Source: Chloroflexota bacterium (GTDB lineage: Bacteria > Chloroflexota > UBA6077 > FW602-bin22 > CADDYW01). Taken from it: 32,403 nucleotides of DNA. The position numbers were made by a program, and so were the translations under genes. Under the pieces are notes generated by a model. That model was not told the origin of the DNA, made no database searches, and saw only the letters and a list, made by a program, of their open reading frames with translations. Within the stretch, counting starts at the first letter, position 1. Each line of letters opens with the position of its first letter. Where the stretch lies: positions 1 to 32,403 of the forward strand of contig CADDYW010000042.1 of NCBI GenBank assembly GCA_902810745.1. The letters are read 5' to 3'. Below are positions 24,484 through 32,403 of the stretch, piece by piece.

Positions 24484-25253
24484 CTTTGGACCTCTCACCG
24501 CGCCGGACGGCACTCGTCCTTGGCGAAGACCCTCGCCTGGGCCGTCTGGTGAAGCTGGCACTCGAGCCCGGGCATTATCACGTGCGGGTCACGCAGTCGA
24601 CATCAGACGCGCTCGCTCTTGCGGCCGAGAATCCGCCCAGCTTGATCCTGCTCGAGCTACGCTACCGCGGGTCGGATGGGGTTGCGCTCTGCGAGCAGCT
24701 ACGCGACCTGGCCGACGTGCCGGTCATTTTTCTGTCCGTCGACGATGACGACGCGAGCAAGGTTCGGGCACTACGCTGCGGAGACGACTATCTGACACGG
24801 CCATTTTCGCTCGCCGAGCTCCGGGCACGTGCCGACGCCGTGCTTCGACGTGCACGCCCGTGCCTCGACGTCAAGGGACCAGCGTATCGCGACAGCTTGC
24901 TGCTGATCGATCTCGTCGAGCACCGCGTGTCCTTCGCCGGAGTCGACGTGGACCTCACCCCGACCGAGTACCGTATCCTTGCCCTTCTGGTTCGCTACCC
25001 GAGACGCGTCTTCCTCCACGAGGATCTGCTAAGCCAGATCTGGGGAGAGACCTATCGCGACGAGCATCACATCCTGCGACTGCACATTGCGAATCTTCGG
25101 AAAAAGATCGAGCCCGACCCCGCGCACCCACGGTATATCAAGACGCACCGCGGGCTGGGCTACAGCTTCGTGCCTTCTTCCGATTCGACACCGCCTCGTT
25201 CCTCGCCAGTCAAAGCTAGCAAGCACGTGGTGACGGCATCCCCGTCCACCTGA
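24480..25253 (+). CDS. Atypical OmpR/PhoB-type response regulator (Asp to Glu phosphosite)
   Basis: 257 residues: receiver domain 1-125 and winged-helix DNA-binding domain about 131-232 (LTPTEYRILALLVRYPRRVFLHEDLLSQIWG...RLHIANLRKKIEPDP...YIKTHRGLGYSFV), plus a Ser/Pro-rich tail of 25 residues. The receiver is abnormal. The usual phosphoacceptor Asp is Glu59 (LILLELRYRGSDG), the conserved Lys of 'KPF' is Arg107 (YLTRPF), and the acidic pocket reads GED rather than DD. Ser86 is kept. Glu at this place often mimics phosphorylation, so the protein may be constantly active or governed by something other than a kinase. It is coupled to osmC (ATGA). Confidence 0.9.
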   Translation: MTLDLSPRRTALVLGEDPRLGRLVKLALEPGHYHVRVTQSTSDALALAAENPPSLILLELRYRGSDGVALCEQLRDLADVPVIFLSVDDDDASKVRALRCGDDYLTRPFSLAELRARADAVLRRARPCLDVKGPAYRDSLLLIDLVEHRVSFAGVDVDLTPTEYRILALLVRYPRRVFLHEDLLSQIWGETYRDEHHILRLHIANLRKKIEPDPAHPRYIKTHRGLGYSFVPSSDSTPPRSSPVKASKHVVTASPST

Positions 25254-25352
25254 GTCGGAAATCGAGCTCGGCGGTCGATTCGCCGTCCAATCGTCCTCGC
25301 CGCACCGGTACTGGCGCTCGTCGGTGATCGAGTGTCCTTGCCGTGCCAGTGA

Positions 25353-25419
25353 TCTAGACACAATCTAGACACATCGCGACTCGCTCCAGACACGTCAGTG
25401 CACCTGTCCGTCCTATTCT
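25353..25419 (+). promoter_or_regulatory. TCTAGACACA direct repeats and -10 of the thioredoxin-fold gene
   Basis: TCTAGACACA occurs at 25353 and 25364 (11-bp period), and a variant TCCAGACACG starts at 25385. The 0-11-32 geometry equals that of the first three TTCAGG sites at 23843. A -10 like TATTCT (25414-25419) lies downstream, and the position of its -35 is covered by the repeats. This fits an activator-dependent promoter bound by an OmpR-type protein. Confidence 0.6.
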
Positions 25420-25474
25420 GAGTGTGATCGACGAATCGTGAGAGATTGCAGTCGAGATCACGACGGAGGTGCCA

Positions 25475-26149
25475 ATGCCCTTTCTGAACGATGAAGATCG
25501 AAAGATCGTGCGAAAGCATTTCGAAGGCCTCATCAATCCCGTTCGGCTCCTGGTGTTCACCGAGGCGCGGGGTTGTACCTATTGCCAGCAAACCCGCCAG
25601 CTCGTGGAGGAGCTGGCCGAGCTATCCGATCACATCGAGCTGGAGATCCTCGATCGCGCGGTCGAGCCGGAACGCGCCGCCTCGTACGGCGTGGACAAAG
25701 TACCGGCGATCGTTCTCCTGACGGGTGGACCGGAGCCACGCGACACCGGGATTCGCTTCTACGGCATTCCTTCGGGTTACGAGTTCAGCACGCTGATCGA
25801 CGACGTCCTAGTCGTCTCGCGCGGCGAGCTTCGACTCGCGCCTGCTACCCTGGCCTGGCTCGCCACTCTTGACCATCCCCTTCATCTGCAGGTCTTCGTG
25901 ACACCCACCTGTCCGTACTGCCCGAGGGCAGTCAGCCTGGCTCATCGACTCGCCCTCGCGAGCCCCTTGATCCGAGCTGACATGGTCGAAGCAACGGAGT
26001 TCCCGGATCTCGCGGACCGCTACAACGTCTACGGCGTTCCTCGAACGGTGATAAACGACGTCGTCGCGGTGGAGGGTGCGGTGCCCGAGGCGCACCTGCT
26101 TGAATACCTGAAGAAGGCGGCCGCCCAGGCAGGCAGCGCCGTGTCCTAG
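25475..26149 (+). CDS. Two-domain thioredoxin-fold protein disulfide oxidoreductase (PDO/glutaredoxin-like)
   Basis: 224 residues, ATG 25475 with GGAGG (25465-25469); GTG 25469 is less well placed. Two thioredoxin folds each carry a redox motif: C-T-Y-C (Cys34/Cys37, in ARGCTYCQQ) and C-P-Y-C (Cys146/Cys149, in TPTCPYCPRA). The second cis-Pro segment is VYGVPRTVIND and the first is VDKVPAIVLL. This is the PDO architecture of thermophiles, which forms, breaks or shuffles protein disulfides in the cytoplasm, often with thioredoxin reductase. The promoter has OmpR-type repeats like those upstream of osmC, suggesting shared redox-stress control. A short membrane protein follows. Confidence 0.88.
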   Translation: MPFLNDEDRKIVRKHFEGLINPVRLLVFTEARGCTYCQQTRQLVEELAELSDHIELEILDRAVEPERAASYGVDKVPAIVLLTGGPEPRDTGIRFYGIPSGYEFSTLIDDVLVVSRGELRLAPATLAWLATLDHPLHLQVFVTPTCPYCPRAVSLAHRLALASPLIRADMVEATEFPDLADRYNVYGVPRTVINDVVAVEGAVPEAHLLEYLKKAAAQAGSAVS

Positions 26150-26175
26150 GAGCGAGCATCCGAGAGGAGGAAGAA

Positions 26176-26385
26176 ATGGCTGCACTCATCGCTTTCATGA
26201 ACGGGTTCTGGGGACGAGCCATTCGCATCGTCGTCGGAATTGTGCTCATCGGCTATGGCCTTCTCGGCCTGGGAGGGACCACCGGTCTGATCATCGCCGT
26301 GATCGGCGTGATTCCATTGGCGATGGGCATCTGGGGACGATGCCTGCTCGAGCTGATCTATCATCCAACGCGCGGCACGGTCTGA
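26176..26385 (+). CDS. Small inner-membrane protein (DUF2892/YgaP-like)
   Basis: 69 residues with AGGAGGAAGAA before the ATG. Two hydrophobic helices (IRIVVGIVLIGYGLLGLG and TGLIIAVIGVIPLAMGIWG) and the family phrase NxxWGRxIRIVVG...G fit DUF2892. Such proteins often accompany rhodanese or thiol-redox genes. It follows the two-domain oxidoreductase by 26 nt and is probably co-transcribed. Role unknown. Confidence 0.75.
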   Translation: MAALIAFMNGFWGRAIRIVVGIVLIGYGLLGLGGTTGLIIAVIGVIPLAMGIWGRCLLELIYHPTRGTV

Positions 26386-26469
26386 TCACACGTTGACGCA
26401 GCATTGCGCCGGCCATCCCTCTCGGGGAAAGTATCTCCGGTCAATCGCGGCAGGGAGTGGTAGAGCACG

Positions 26470-27153
26470 ATGACGCTACCGGAGAATGCCGTCCTCGAGA
26501 GGGAAACGATCTTCGATCGCTTCGCCGCTGCTTATGATGCCTGGTATGAGAGCCCGATTGGGCGCATCGCCTTTCCCCAAGAGGTCGACGCATTGCGCCC
26601 GCTTCTTCAGGAACTACCCCGTCCGTGGCTCGAGGTAGGCGTCGGTACCGGCCGTTTCGCGGTGGAGCTCGGCATTCGTTTCGGCGTCGATCCCTCGATC
26701 CCAGCACTGGCCTACGCCCGTGAACGCGGCATCCTATCCGTGGCCGCGAGGGGGGAGTCGCTCCCGTTTGGCACAGCGGCGTTCGGGGCCGTCGTCATGG
26801 TCGTCACGCTCTGCTTTGTAGAGGATCCCCTGGCCATCGTGCGCGACGCTGTTCGGGTCTTGCGATCCGACGGCGGGTTGATCCTCGGCCTGGTACTGGC
26901 CGAGAGCCCCTGGGGCATTCACTACCGCACGCTGGCGGAGCAGGGACATCGGTATTACCGGCTCGCCCACTTCTTTACGCATCCGGAGATCGAGGCTGTG
27001 CTCGCCGCGGCGGGTCTCGAGATCATCCGCGAGCGGTCGGCCCTGTTCCAGACGCCGGTAGATCAGCTCGCCAATGAACCGGCGCGAGAAGGGGCGGTAG
27101 ATCACGCTGGCTTCCGTGGAATCCTGGCTCGAAACCGGCGTGGCGTCCGGTGA
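26470..27153 (+). CDS. Class I SAM-dependent methyltransferase (UbiE/Methyltransf_11-like)
   Basis: 227 residues. FDRFAAAYDAWYESPIGR is the typical N-terminal phrase of small-molecule methyltransferases. Motif I is WLEVGVGTGRFAVELG, the acidic end of beta-2 is FGVDPSIPALAYARERG, and the post-I segment is ESLPFGTAAFGAVVMVVTLCFVEDPLAIVRDAVRVLRSDGGLILG. Substrate unknown. The ATG has only a weak GGTAGAG upstream. Confidence 0.82.
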   Translation: MTLPENAVLERETIFDRFAAAYDAWYESPIGRIAFPQEVDALRPLLQELPRPWLEVGVGTGRFAVELGIRFGVDPSIPALAYARERGILSVAARGESLPFGTAAFGAVVMVVTLCFVEDPLAIVRDAVRVLRSDGGLILGLVLAESPWGIHYRTLAEQGHRYYRLAHFFTHPEIEAVLAAAGLEIIRERSALFQTPVDQLANEPAREGAVDHAGFRGILARNRRGVR

Positions 27154-27423
27154 CGATTGACCGCATCACGGCGTCGCGGCATCCGGGCCCCGGTCCGTCA
27201 CCCGCGCCGTCGAGATCGAGATGGAAGCAGCCAGAAGCTCGCGAAACGGCCAGCAGCGCGCCGATCATGGCGCATCACCCTGGCCGTGCTTCTCCCGCGC
27301 GCGCCACCCAATTCATATCTGTCTCTGACTCGCCTCCAACGTCACCTCAACACGAATCGGGCAAACTACCGGGTAGTATCGATCAAGACCTGGATGCAGC
27401 GGTAAGGGAGGCTCAGTCAGACG

Positions 27424-27702
27424 ATGCCGCTCTACGAGTATCGATGCGTGTCCTGTCAGGCCCACCTGGAGCAACGCCAGCGGTTCGACGATCCGCCTCT
27501 CCAGCATTGCCCAACCTGCGGTGGCACTCTCGTCCGCATGATTCAGCCGATCGGAATCATCTTCAAGGGATCAGGATTCTACTGCACCGACCATCGATCG
27601 ACGAAGGACACGGCTGAGAGTCGCGATGGCAGCACGTCATCGTCGACCGGCTCCAGCGGAGCTGGAGACACGAAGAAGGAAACTGCGGCCGCGTCGACCT
27701 GA
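27424..27702 (+). CDS. FmdB-family zinc-ribbon protein
   Basis: 92 residues. Starts MPLYEYRCVSCQAHLEQRQRF and continues HCPTCGGTLVRMI, the CxxC...CxxC zinc ribbon of the FmdB regulatory-protein family, then IGIIFKGSGFYCTD, which is also typical. The C-terminal third is low-complexity Ser/Thr/Gly/Lys, as in many family members. The family name comes from a formamidase regulator; the actual role is unclear. The 270 nt upstream hold no convincing gene. Confidence 0.88.
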   Translation: MPLYEYRCVSCQAHLEQRQRFDDPPLQHCPTCGGTLVRMIQPIGIIFKGSGFYCTDHRSTKDTAESRDGSTSSSTGSSGAGDTKKETAAAST

Positions 27703-27812
27703 CCCCCCTGACGCGATTGTCGATCGGCGCCTCCGGCGAGTGTCTATCGCAGGGATAGCGGCAGGCGGTTAGCCCGTTCGATCTGCCGCGGTTCAACCGT
27801 GAGCGATGATCA

Positions 27813-27845
27813 CCGGCGACGGGAGGATCCCATCCCGGTTGCCGG
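27813..27845. terminator. Hairpin between convergent genes
   Basis: CCGGC (27813-27817) pairs with GCCGG (27841-27845), extended inside by GGGA/TCCC. It lies between FmdB and the convergent esterase gene, so it could end both transcripts. No long T-run is present. Confidence 0.35.
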
Positions 27846-27861
27846 GCGTCTTACCCGTCTC

Positions 27862-29973
27862 TCAGGCCTGCCAATCGCCGGAGGCTTGGCGGATGGTTAG
27901 CTCGCGTCCTTCGACCAACGGGCGGAGATCGGGCAGATCGAAGTGCGCAGCCATGCCTGGGATGAGATCCTGCCACCGCGGCCCCTGGTCGTACAGCCGC
28001 GTAGAGAGTAAGGCACCCAGGGTCGGTGGCGGGTGCACCAGCTCGACGCTCGTGATTGTCGGATCCAGGGCCGCCGCGAGGAAGCCGTGAAAGGCACCAC
28101 TTCGAACGCCAAAAATCTGTAGCGGACGACCACGTAAATCGATCGTGGAATCCGTGCGGGCGAGCTCGGCAGCGCGGAGCACGTCATAGACGCGCATCGC
28201 GGCGAGGCTATCATCCAGCGCCAGCAGGTCGGTCAGCAGCTTGAAGAGCGTCCCATAGTGCTCGTCGGGCGAGCGTGGATTGATGCGGTGGGGGGCGAGC
28301 GCACCGACTCCTCGCACGTCCACGACAAGCACCGCCTGGCCCTCTCTGACCTTCGTCAGGGCCCACTCGCGTGCCAGAAAACCAGGACCAGGTGAGCGTC
28401 CAACCGATTCATCCGTCCCGTCGCGCGGTAGCTGCTGATCCGCTGGCTCATCGTCCCTCGATCCAGCGGTAGGAGCATCGAGATCAGCGGTTCCCTGATC
28501 GAAAAGTGCCAGGATCAGACTCTGGTAGTCGCCGCGCCGCGGTCGCAAGAGAACTCCTGCTCCAAGGACATCCGGCTCGGACCACCAGAATCCATGCTGG
28601 ATGATCGAGCCGGCAAGCGCGGGGCCAGGCAGCCACCGCGGAAAGAATGGAGTCGGTCGACGATCTTGATGAACCTGCGCGGCGAGCCATGAGCGCGCGG
28701 TCTCGGCGCGGAGCAGTCTGTCAGTGTTTCGTTCGATCGAAGACCGCAACGAACGATATTCCTCCAGGTTGAGATCAAAGACGCGTCGGGTCTCGGGCCG
28801 GTCGAGGAGTACCTGACCCGAGCGCGTACACCACAGATCCCTCGGATCGAAGGGGCGAGGCTCGGCATCATCGACTTCTCCAACATCGCCGCCACGCAGG
28901 TGACGGACGAAGAACTCGGTGGACGCTCGCGCCAGGACCGGGTGGTAGCAGTGACCAGCTGGCGTGTGCACCAGGTCCAGATTCTCCTCGTGGCCGAGCA
29001 CGCGATAGACGCGGCGCGCTCGCTCAACCGTCGCGACGGTACCTTCGAGATTGAAGAAGTCGTAATCGACGGCAAGCACCCGAACCGGACGTGGCGCAAA
29101 GGCGATCAGAAAATCCTCGTGGTCGATTCCCCGAGCGGTGCCGCCGGGGATAATCTGCTCGGCATCCTGTGCCTGGCCGGTCCACATGTATTCACGGCGG
29201 CGTGTTACGAAAGTCCCCGGTGCCGCCGCCGCCAGACGCGGTTCGAGCAGCATCAGCCAGGTGGTCTGGGTTCCACCACCGCTATTGCCGGTCACGCCGA
29301 GACGGGTGCGATCGACCTCCGGCCGGCTCACGAGGTAATCGATCGCCCGTCGGGCGTCGTGGACGAAGTAGCGCGCAATCGAGTGGCCCAGCCACCAGCA
29401 CTGGAGACCCGCGTAGCTATGCTCTCCGGTTCCCCAGCGAACGATCTCCCGACCATTCGCGTCGAGATAGCTCTTCCGCTCGCCCTGTCCAATCGGGTCG
29501 ATCGCCAGTACGACGAGACCGTTACGCGCGAGCCGCTGGCAGGCAGCCTGGTACTCGGGATAGGTCTTGGCAGCCTCGGCGTGGCCGCAGAGGAATACCA
29601 CGGCGCCAGTTGGCCCGACCACGCCACGCGGCAGATAGAGGTTCGCTGTGACGTAAACGCGTGGCAAACTCTGAAAGATCACCTTCTCCACGTCGAAGCC
29701 ATCGCCCGCGATCGTGCCGACGTGCTCGGCGTCCAGGGGGCCGCAGTCGTCGGGCAGGCCACCGATCGCCGCGAGCGCGTACGCGCGCACCTGCTGCTGC
29801 CAGGCCGTGACCTGCTGGGCGTCAGTGAGGCCATCCTTGTGTCGCTCCCACCGCGTGAACAGCTCCTCGGAGCGACGATAGACGTGTAACTGCAGCTGGA
29901 CCGAAGCATCGTAGAAACCGTCGAGGTAGGGCTGAAAGCCCAGATGCTGGGCGCCCGGGCTCGATTGGACCAT
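27862..29973 (-). CDS. Large two-part alpha/beta-hydrolase (acetyl-xylan-esterase-like)
   Basis: 703 residues from ATG at 29973, chosen because GGAGGG (29981-29986) stands 7 nt before it. Starts further upstream run into the neighbouring gene. The N-terminal half is the catalytic domain: VVFLCGHAEAAKTYPEYQ, LVVLAIDPIGQGER, the nucleophile elbow GVTGNSGGGTQTTW (Ser), and a likely His in HTPAGHCYHP. It resembles acetyl-xylan-esterase or AXE1-type esterases. The C-terminal half (LILALFDQG...AVLVVDVRGVGAL...LQIFGVRSGAFHGFLAAAL) looks like a second hydrolase fold in which the elbow serine is kept in a weaker form (RSGAF). It probably removes ester groups from carbohydrates. The enolase-superfamily gene lies just upstream, in the same direction. 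Confidence 0.8.
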   Translation of the reverse strand: MVQSSPGAQHLGFQPYLDGFYDASVQLQLHVYRRSEELFTRWERHKDGLTDAQQVTAWQQQVRAYALAAIGGLPDDCGPLDAEHVGTIAGDGFDVEKVIFQSLPRVYVTANLYLPRGVVGPTGAVVFLCGHAEAAKTYPEYQAACQRLARNGLVVLAIDPIGQGERKSYLDANGREIVRWGTGEHSYAGLQCWWLGHSIARYFVHDARRAIDYLVSRPEVDRTRLGVTGNSGGGTQTTWLMLLEPRLAAAAPGTFVTRRREYMWTGQAQDAEQIIPGGTARGIDHEDFLIAFAPRPVRVLAVDYDFFNLEGTVATVERARRVYRVLGHEENLDLVHTPAGHCYHPVLARASTEFFVRHLRGGDVGEVDDAEPRPFDPRDLWCTRSGQVLLDRPETRRVFDLNLEEYRSLRSSIERNTDRLLRAETARSWLAAQVHQDRRPTPFFPRWLPGPALAGSIIQHGFWWSEPDVLGAGVLLRPRRGDYQSLILALFDQGTADLDAPTAGSRDDEPADQQLPRDGTDESVGRSPGPGFLAREWALTKVREGQAVLVVDVRGVGALAPHRINPRSPDEHYGTLFKLLTDLLALDDSLAAMRVYDVLRAAELARTDSTIDLRGRPLQIFGVRSGAFHGFLAAALDPTITSVELVHPPPTLGALLSTRLYDQGPRWQDLIPGMAAHFDLPDLRPLVEGRELTIRQASGDWQA

Positions 29974-30061
29974 CGAGAGTCCCTCCATCGTTTCTCGGCT
30001 CGGATGCATACTCACTGGATTGTCGATCAGGCGATCGGTAGACCAGTGGGCGGTTCGTCGG

Positions 30062-31324
30062 CTACCGACGGTCGATGACCGGCCCTCGGCAGGCGCGTTC
30101 ATACAGGTCGTTCCAGGCTGGCGATCCGTCGTCCGGATGGACTTCGAGATTCACGCCGCGCTCCTGCGCGGGGTGGTTCCCTCGCTGGAAGTCCTCCCAG
30201 CATTGCGCCATGGTGGCATAGTGCACCACCTTTCCGTTCGGCCAGACAACCGAGAGGATGTGCCGTGGGTACGGAAGCTCATAGGGTGGCTTCATCCGGA
30301 ATCGATCGACCGCTCCTTCGTCGAAGGTGATGCCTAGCCCTGGCCCCTCGGGTACGCGGACCGACCCGAGACGGATCTCGAGCGGCTCGTCAAGCAGATC
30401 GTCGCTATAGATGTTCAGGCAGCTAATCGCGGGCCACTGTGCCCACTGCAGCACCGCGCCGAGGTGGGCACTCAGCGCCGTGGTGAGACCGGTTCCGACG
30501 AGCTGCAGCCAGAACGGCTTAGCGAACTGCCCGGCGAGGAGCCCCTGCCGCAGGACCCGGGCGACGCCGCCACTCACGACGAAGCCATCGCACCACTCCC
30601 GCGTGAGGGCCATCTGAAACGTCGCATCTTCGAAGTGCACCGCCAGCGGATGGGTCGTATGCCGACGAAGCTGTCGATAGCCTTCGATGTCCGCGTGCGG
30701 CAGTGGCGACTCGTAGATCGCGATCTTCTCATAACGGTCGAGCGCGGTCAGCACTGGCTTGGCATTCCCGACGTTGAGCAGAAAGCCATTCCAGTCGACG
30801 TCGAGACGGTAGTCCGGCGGTGTCACCGCGCTTACAGCCTCGATCTGGGCATAGACGTCGAACCACGGACGCACTTTGAACTTGTGAGCCCGGTACCCCT
30901 CGGCAACGGCGTCCTTTGCCTCCTCGGCCAGTACGTCGGGTGGTGCCTTTGTATTCCACCAGGCAAGCGGGCACCAGTCGCGCACCTTGGGCAGAGAGAA
31001 CAGTCGATACACCGGAACCTCGAGCGCCTTGCCGACGACATCGTAGATGGCCATCTGGAGACCCGCGCCCAGGGAATCATCGCCGAGGAAATCGGCCGCG
31101 TTTCCGCCACGCACGCGCTCAACCGCGGCATCGGTCACACGGCCCCAGGTGTAATGAGGCAGCGTTTCACCGTAGCCCACGTATCCGGCGTCGGTCACGA
31201 CTCGGGTGATCTCGACGATTCTCCACTGCCAGACGAGCAGACTGTTCCAAAGCTGAACACGCGGTCGGTAGGGCACGTCAAGCGTTATACGCTCGACGTC
31301 AACGATCTTGAGCGGGGCAGCCAT
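30062..31324 (-). CDS. Enolase-superfamily enzyme (mandelate racemase / muconate lactonizing type)
   Basis: 420 residues, AGGAGGAATC before the ATG. Capping domain 1-130, then the TIM barrel with the Lys-x-Lys base RAHKFKVRPW, metal ligands in YRLDVDWNGF (Asp), KIAIYESPLPHAD (Glu) and LAVHFEDATF (Glu or Asp), and a C-terminal SDDLLDEPLEIRLGSVRVPEGPGLGITFDE loop. It would abstract a proton alpha to a carboxylate: acid-sugar dehydration, racemisation or lactonisation. With the esterase gene it suggests carbohydrate or aromatic-acid catabolism. The C-terminus (about 50 residues after RFRMKPPYELPYP) is longer than in many family members. Confidence 0.87.
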   Translation of the reverse strand: MAAPLKIVDVERITLDVPYRPRVQLWNSLLVWQWRIVEITRVVTDAGYVGYGETLPHYTWGRVTDAAVERVRGGNAADFLGDDSLGAGLQMAIYDVVGKALEVPVYRLFSLPKVRDWCPLAWWNTKAPPDVLAEEAKDAVAEGYRAHKFKVRPWFDVYAQIEAVSAVTPPDYRLDVDWNGFLLNVGNAKPVLTALDRYEKIAIYESPLPHADIEGYRQLRRHTTHPLAVHFEDATFQMALTREWCDGFVVSGGVARVLRQGLLAGQFAKPFWLQLVGTGLTTALSAHLGAVLQWAQWPAISCLNIYSDDLLDEPLEIRLGSVRVPEGPGLGITFDEGAVDRFRMKPPYELPYPRHILSVVWPNGKVVHYATMAQCWEDFQRGNHPAQERGVNLEVHPDDGSPAWNDLYERACRGPVIDRR

Positions 31325-31475
31325 GATTCCTCCTCGTTACTTGGTTACGTGCGACGCGCGGCACGTGGTGCGAGCAGCGGACGTCTGGCCGGTCAGGGCC
31401 ACTTCCAGTAGCCACATCTGGCCAGGCTGGGGCCAGATGACGTCGATCCCGGCGAGGTCCGAAGGCGGTCGAGGT

Positions 31476-31940
31476 TCAGGCTGACGACCCGGTCCGTCCA
31501 CGCGTCGGCGTTGGCGGTCCAGACAAAATCTCGCCCCCACCGGCCCGGATCGCCGCGATCACCCGATCACGAGGAACCTGGCGTGGATCGAACGTCACGC
31601 TGAACGTTGCCGACGTGTCGGAGATGCTCGCAATCTGAATCCCATCGTTCGCCTTGACCTCGGCGAGCTTGCTGGTGATCCGCACGAGCGGGTCATCAGC
31701 GTGACAGGCGCACTTGGGGACCTTCGCCCAGACGACGTTCTGACCCGTGACGGAGCGAGCCACCGGGTCCCCGGCTGACGTACCGGCCTGTCCTTGCATC
31801 GCCGCCACGCTGGTCCCGATCTCCTGGCCCGCGCGGGAAAACGCCTGACAGCCAGCCAGAGTGGCAAGCAAAACAGGGATCAGAAGCAATAGGCGCACCC
31901 CAGCAGCGATCCTCGATCGACGCTCTCGGGAGCGATTCAT
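31476..31940 (-). CDS. Lipoprotein with HMA-like domain
   Basis: 154 residues. A basic N-terminus, a hydrophobic stretch and lipobox LAGC (Cys31) mark a lipoprotein. After a linker of about 40 residues come a Cys-x-Cys-His motif (PKCACHADDP) and a sequence patterned like a heavy-metal-associated fold (LVRITSKLAEVKANDGIQIASISDTSATFSVTFDPRQVPRDRVIAAIRAGGGEIL). Unlike a standard HMA domain, the metal site is CxCH ahead of the first helix, not MxCxxC. It may bind metal ions outside the membrane or be a redox chaperone. No neighbour confirms this. Confidence 0.68.
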   Translation of the reverse strand: MNRSRERRSRIAAGVRLLLLIPVLLATLAGCQAFSRAGQEIGTSVAAMQGQAGTSAGDPVARSVTGQNVVWAKVPKCACHADDPLVRITSKLAEVKANDGIQIASISDTSATFSVTFDPRQVPRDRVIAAIRAGGGEILSGPPTPTRGRTGSSA

Positions 31941-32267
31941 TCCCAGCTCCGCTCGCGGCGTTATCTCGGTTCCGGCGGTAACGGGCAGTCATCTGTTCCT
32001 GCCGTCCCGCGGGTTCTTCCTGTCTCCGGTGGCCAGGACAATATTGGTCCCGGGCAGGAGCGATGTCAATCCTTCGGTCAGGGTGCAGCATCCCCAGGTC
32101 ACGCCGAGCCGAGTCTGCCCTCGGCTTCGTCAGGATTCGGCCGGTACGATCCGCGCCGAGCCACGCGGCGTCGAGGCAGCAATGGCACACGACCTGAACG
32201 GTCGAGAGCCGCTGGCATACGCCTAGAGCGCTGGGCGAAATGTTTGAACTGGGTGTATCCTTAGTGT
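31941..32267. other. Intergenic region before the IS630 transposase
   Basis: About 330 nt with no convincing gene; a 14-codon frame from 32180 is too short to call. The end of an IS630 element should lie close to 32268, but I could not define the inverted repeat. Confidence 0.4.
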
Positions 32268-32403
32268 ATGAAAGCGTATTCTCAGGATCTTCGCCTCCGC
32301 ATCATCCAAGCGGTCGACGCCGGCCAGACCAAGGCCGCGGTGGCCCGGCGGTTCGCCGTCAGCCTGTCGACGGTCAAGCGCTATGTTGCCCGGCGTGCCG
32401 CCA
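32268..32403 (+). CDS. IS630-family transposase, N-terminal part (cut by window end)
   Basis: The frame opens with ATG 32268 and reads MKAYSQDLRLRIIQAVDAGQ then TKAAVARRFAVSLSTVKRYVARR. That is the helix-turn-helix start of IS630/Tc1-like transposases. It continues past the end of the window. Whether the element is intact cannot be told. Confidence 0.85.
   Translation, partial: MKAYSQDLRLRIIQAVDAGQTKAAVARRFAVSLSTVKRYVARRAA

Noticed and set aside
27157..27405. A possible 82-codon Arg-rich gene between the methyltransferase and FmdB
   Set aside because: No RBS and no family resemblance; composition is like a shadow frame of intergenic DNA.
28900..29889. A 329-codon plus-strand frame
   Set aside because: Opposite the esterase gene, whose catalytic motifs are clear.
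30464..31411. A 315-codon plus-strand frame
   Set aside because: Opposite the enolase-superfamily gene with KxK and metal-ligand motifs.

Overview
The window is GC-rich bacterial DNA. Its gene style (strong AGGAGG ribosome-binding sites, ATGA-coupled operons, SMP-30, FmdB and BON proteins, TTGACA/TATAAT promoters) fits a Chloroflexota/Thermomicrobia-like (Sphaerobacter-type) thermophile. That placement is inferred from gene content and was not tested by phylogeny.

Layout. 1-1080: insertion-sequence debris (a transposase C-terminus and a decayed IS1380-type gene). 1373-4908: a vitamin B12 uptake operon (binding lipoprotein, permease, ATPase) behind a consensus promoter, a cobalamin riboswitch and an intrinsic terminator. 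5052-10204: metabolic and small genes (HpcH/HpaI aldolase on the minus strand, TPMT-like methyltransferase, ferritin-like small protein, FadH-type oxidoreductase coupled to an alpha/beta-barrel protein, three-BON protein). 10613-16013, minus strand: a 16S-23S rRNA operon with no tRNA in the spacer and no 5S seen next to it. 16207-18322: a BON / zinc-ribbon / S30AE (hibernation factor) operon diverging from the rRNA. 18476-19345: SMP-30 lactonase on the minus strand. 19484-23709: promoter, ComQ-like prenyl synthase, 78-aa peptide precursor, and ComP-like multi-TM PDZ/GAF histidine kinase. 23843-26385: OsmC plus an atypical OmpR-type regulator, a two-domain thioredoxin-fold oxidoreductase and a small membrane protein; the promoters of the first two units carry 11-bp direct repeats. 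26470-27702: methyltransferase and FmdB zinc ribbon. 27862-31940, minus strand: two-domain esterase, enolase-superfamily enzyme, HMA-like lipoprotein. 32268-end: start of an IS630-type transposase.

Two things stand out. First, 19520-23709 looks like a ComQ-ComX-ComP isoprenyl-peptide signalling locus outside Firmicutes. The small protein ends in FWFG, with Trp third from the C-terminus as in several Bacillus ComX pheromones. It lies between a DDxxD prenyl synthase and a multi-TM PDZ-type kinase. Second, the rRNA operon is recognisable along its whole length and keeps key helices, yet by hand alignment it differs at near-invariant positions of the decoding and peptidyl-transferase centres, carries extra hairpins (some built of heptamer repeats), and lacks the anti-Shine-Dalgarno tail. 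Protein genes in the same window use strong Shine-Dalgarno sites, so another, canonical 16S must exist in the cell. This copy is either a decayed pseudo-operon or a specialised rRNA.
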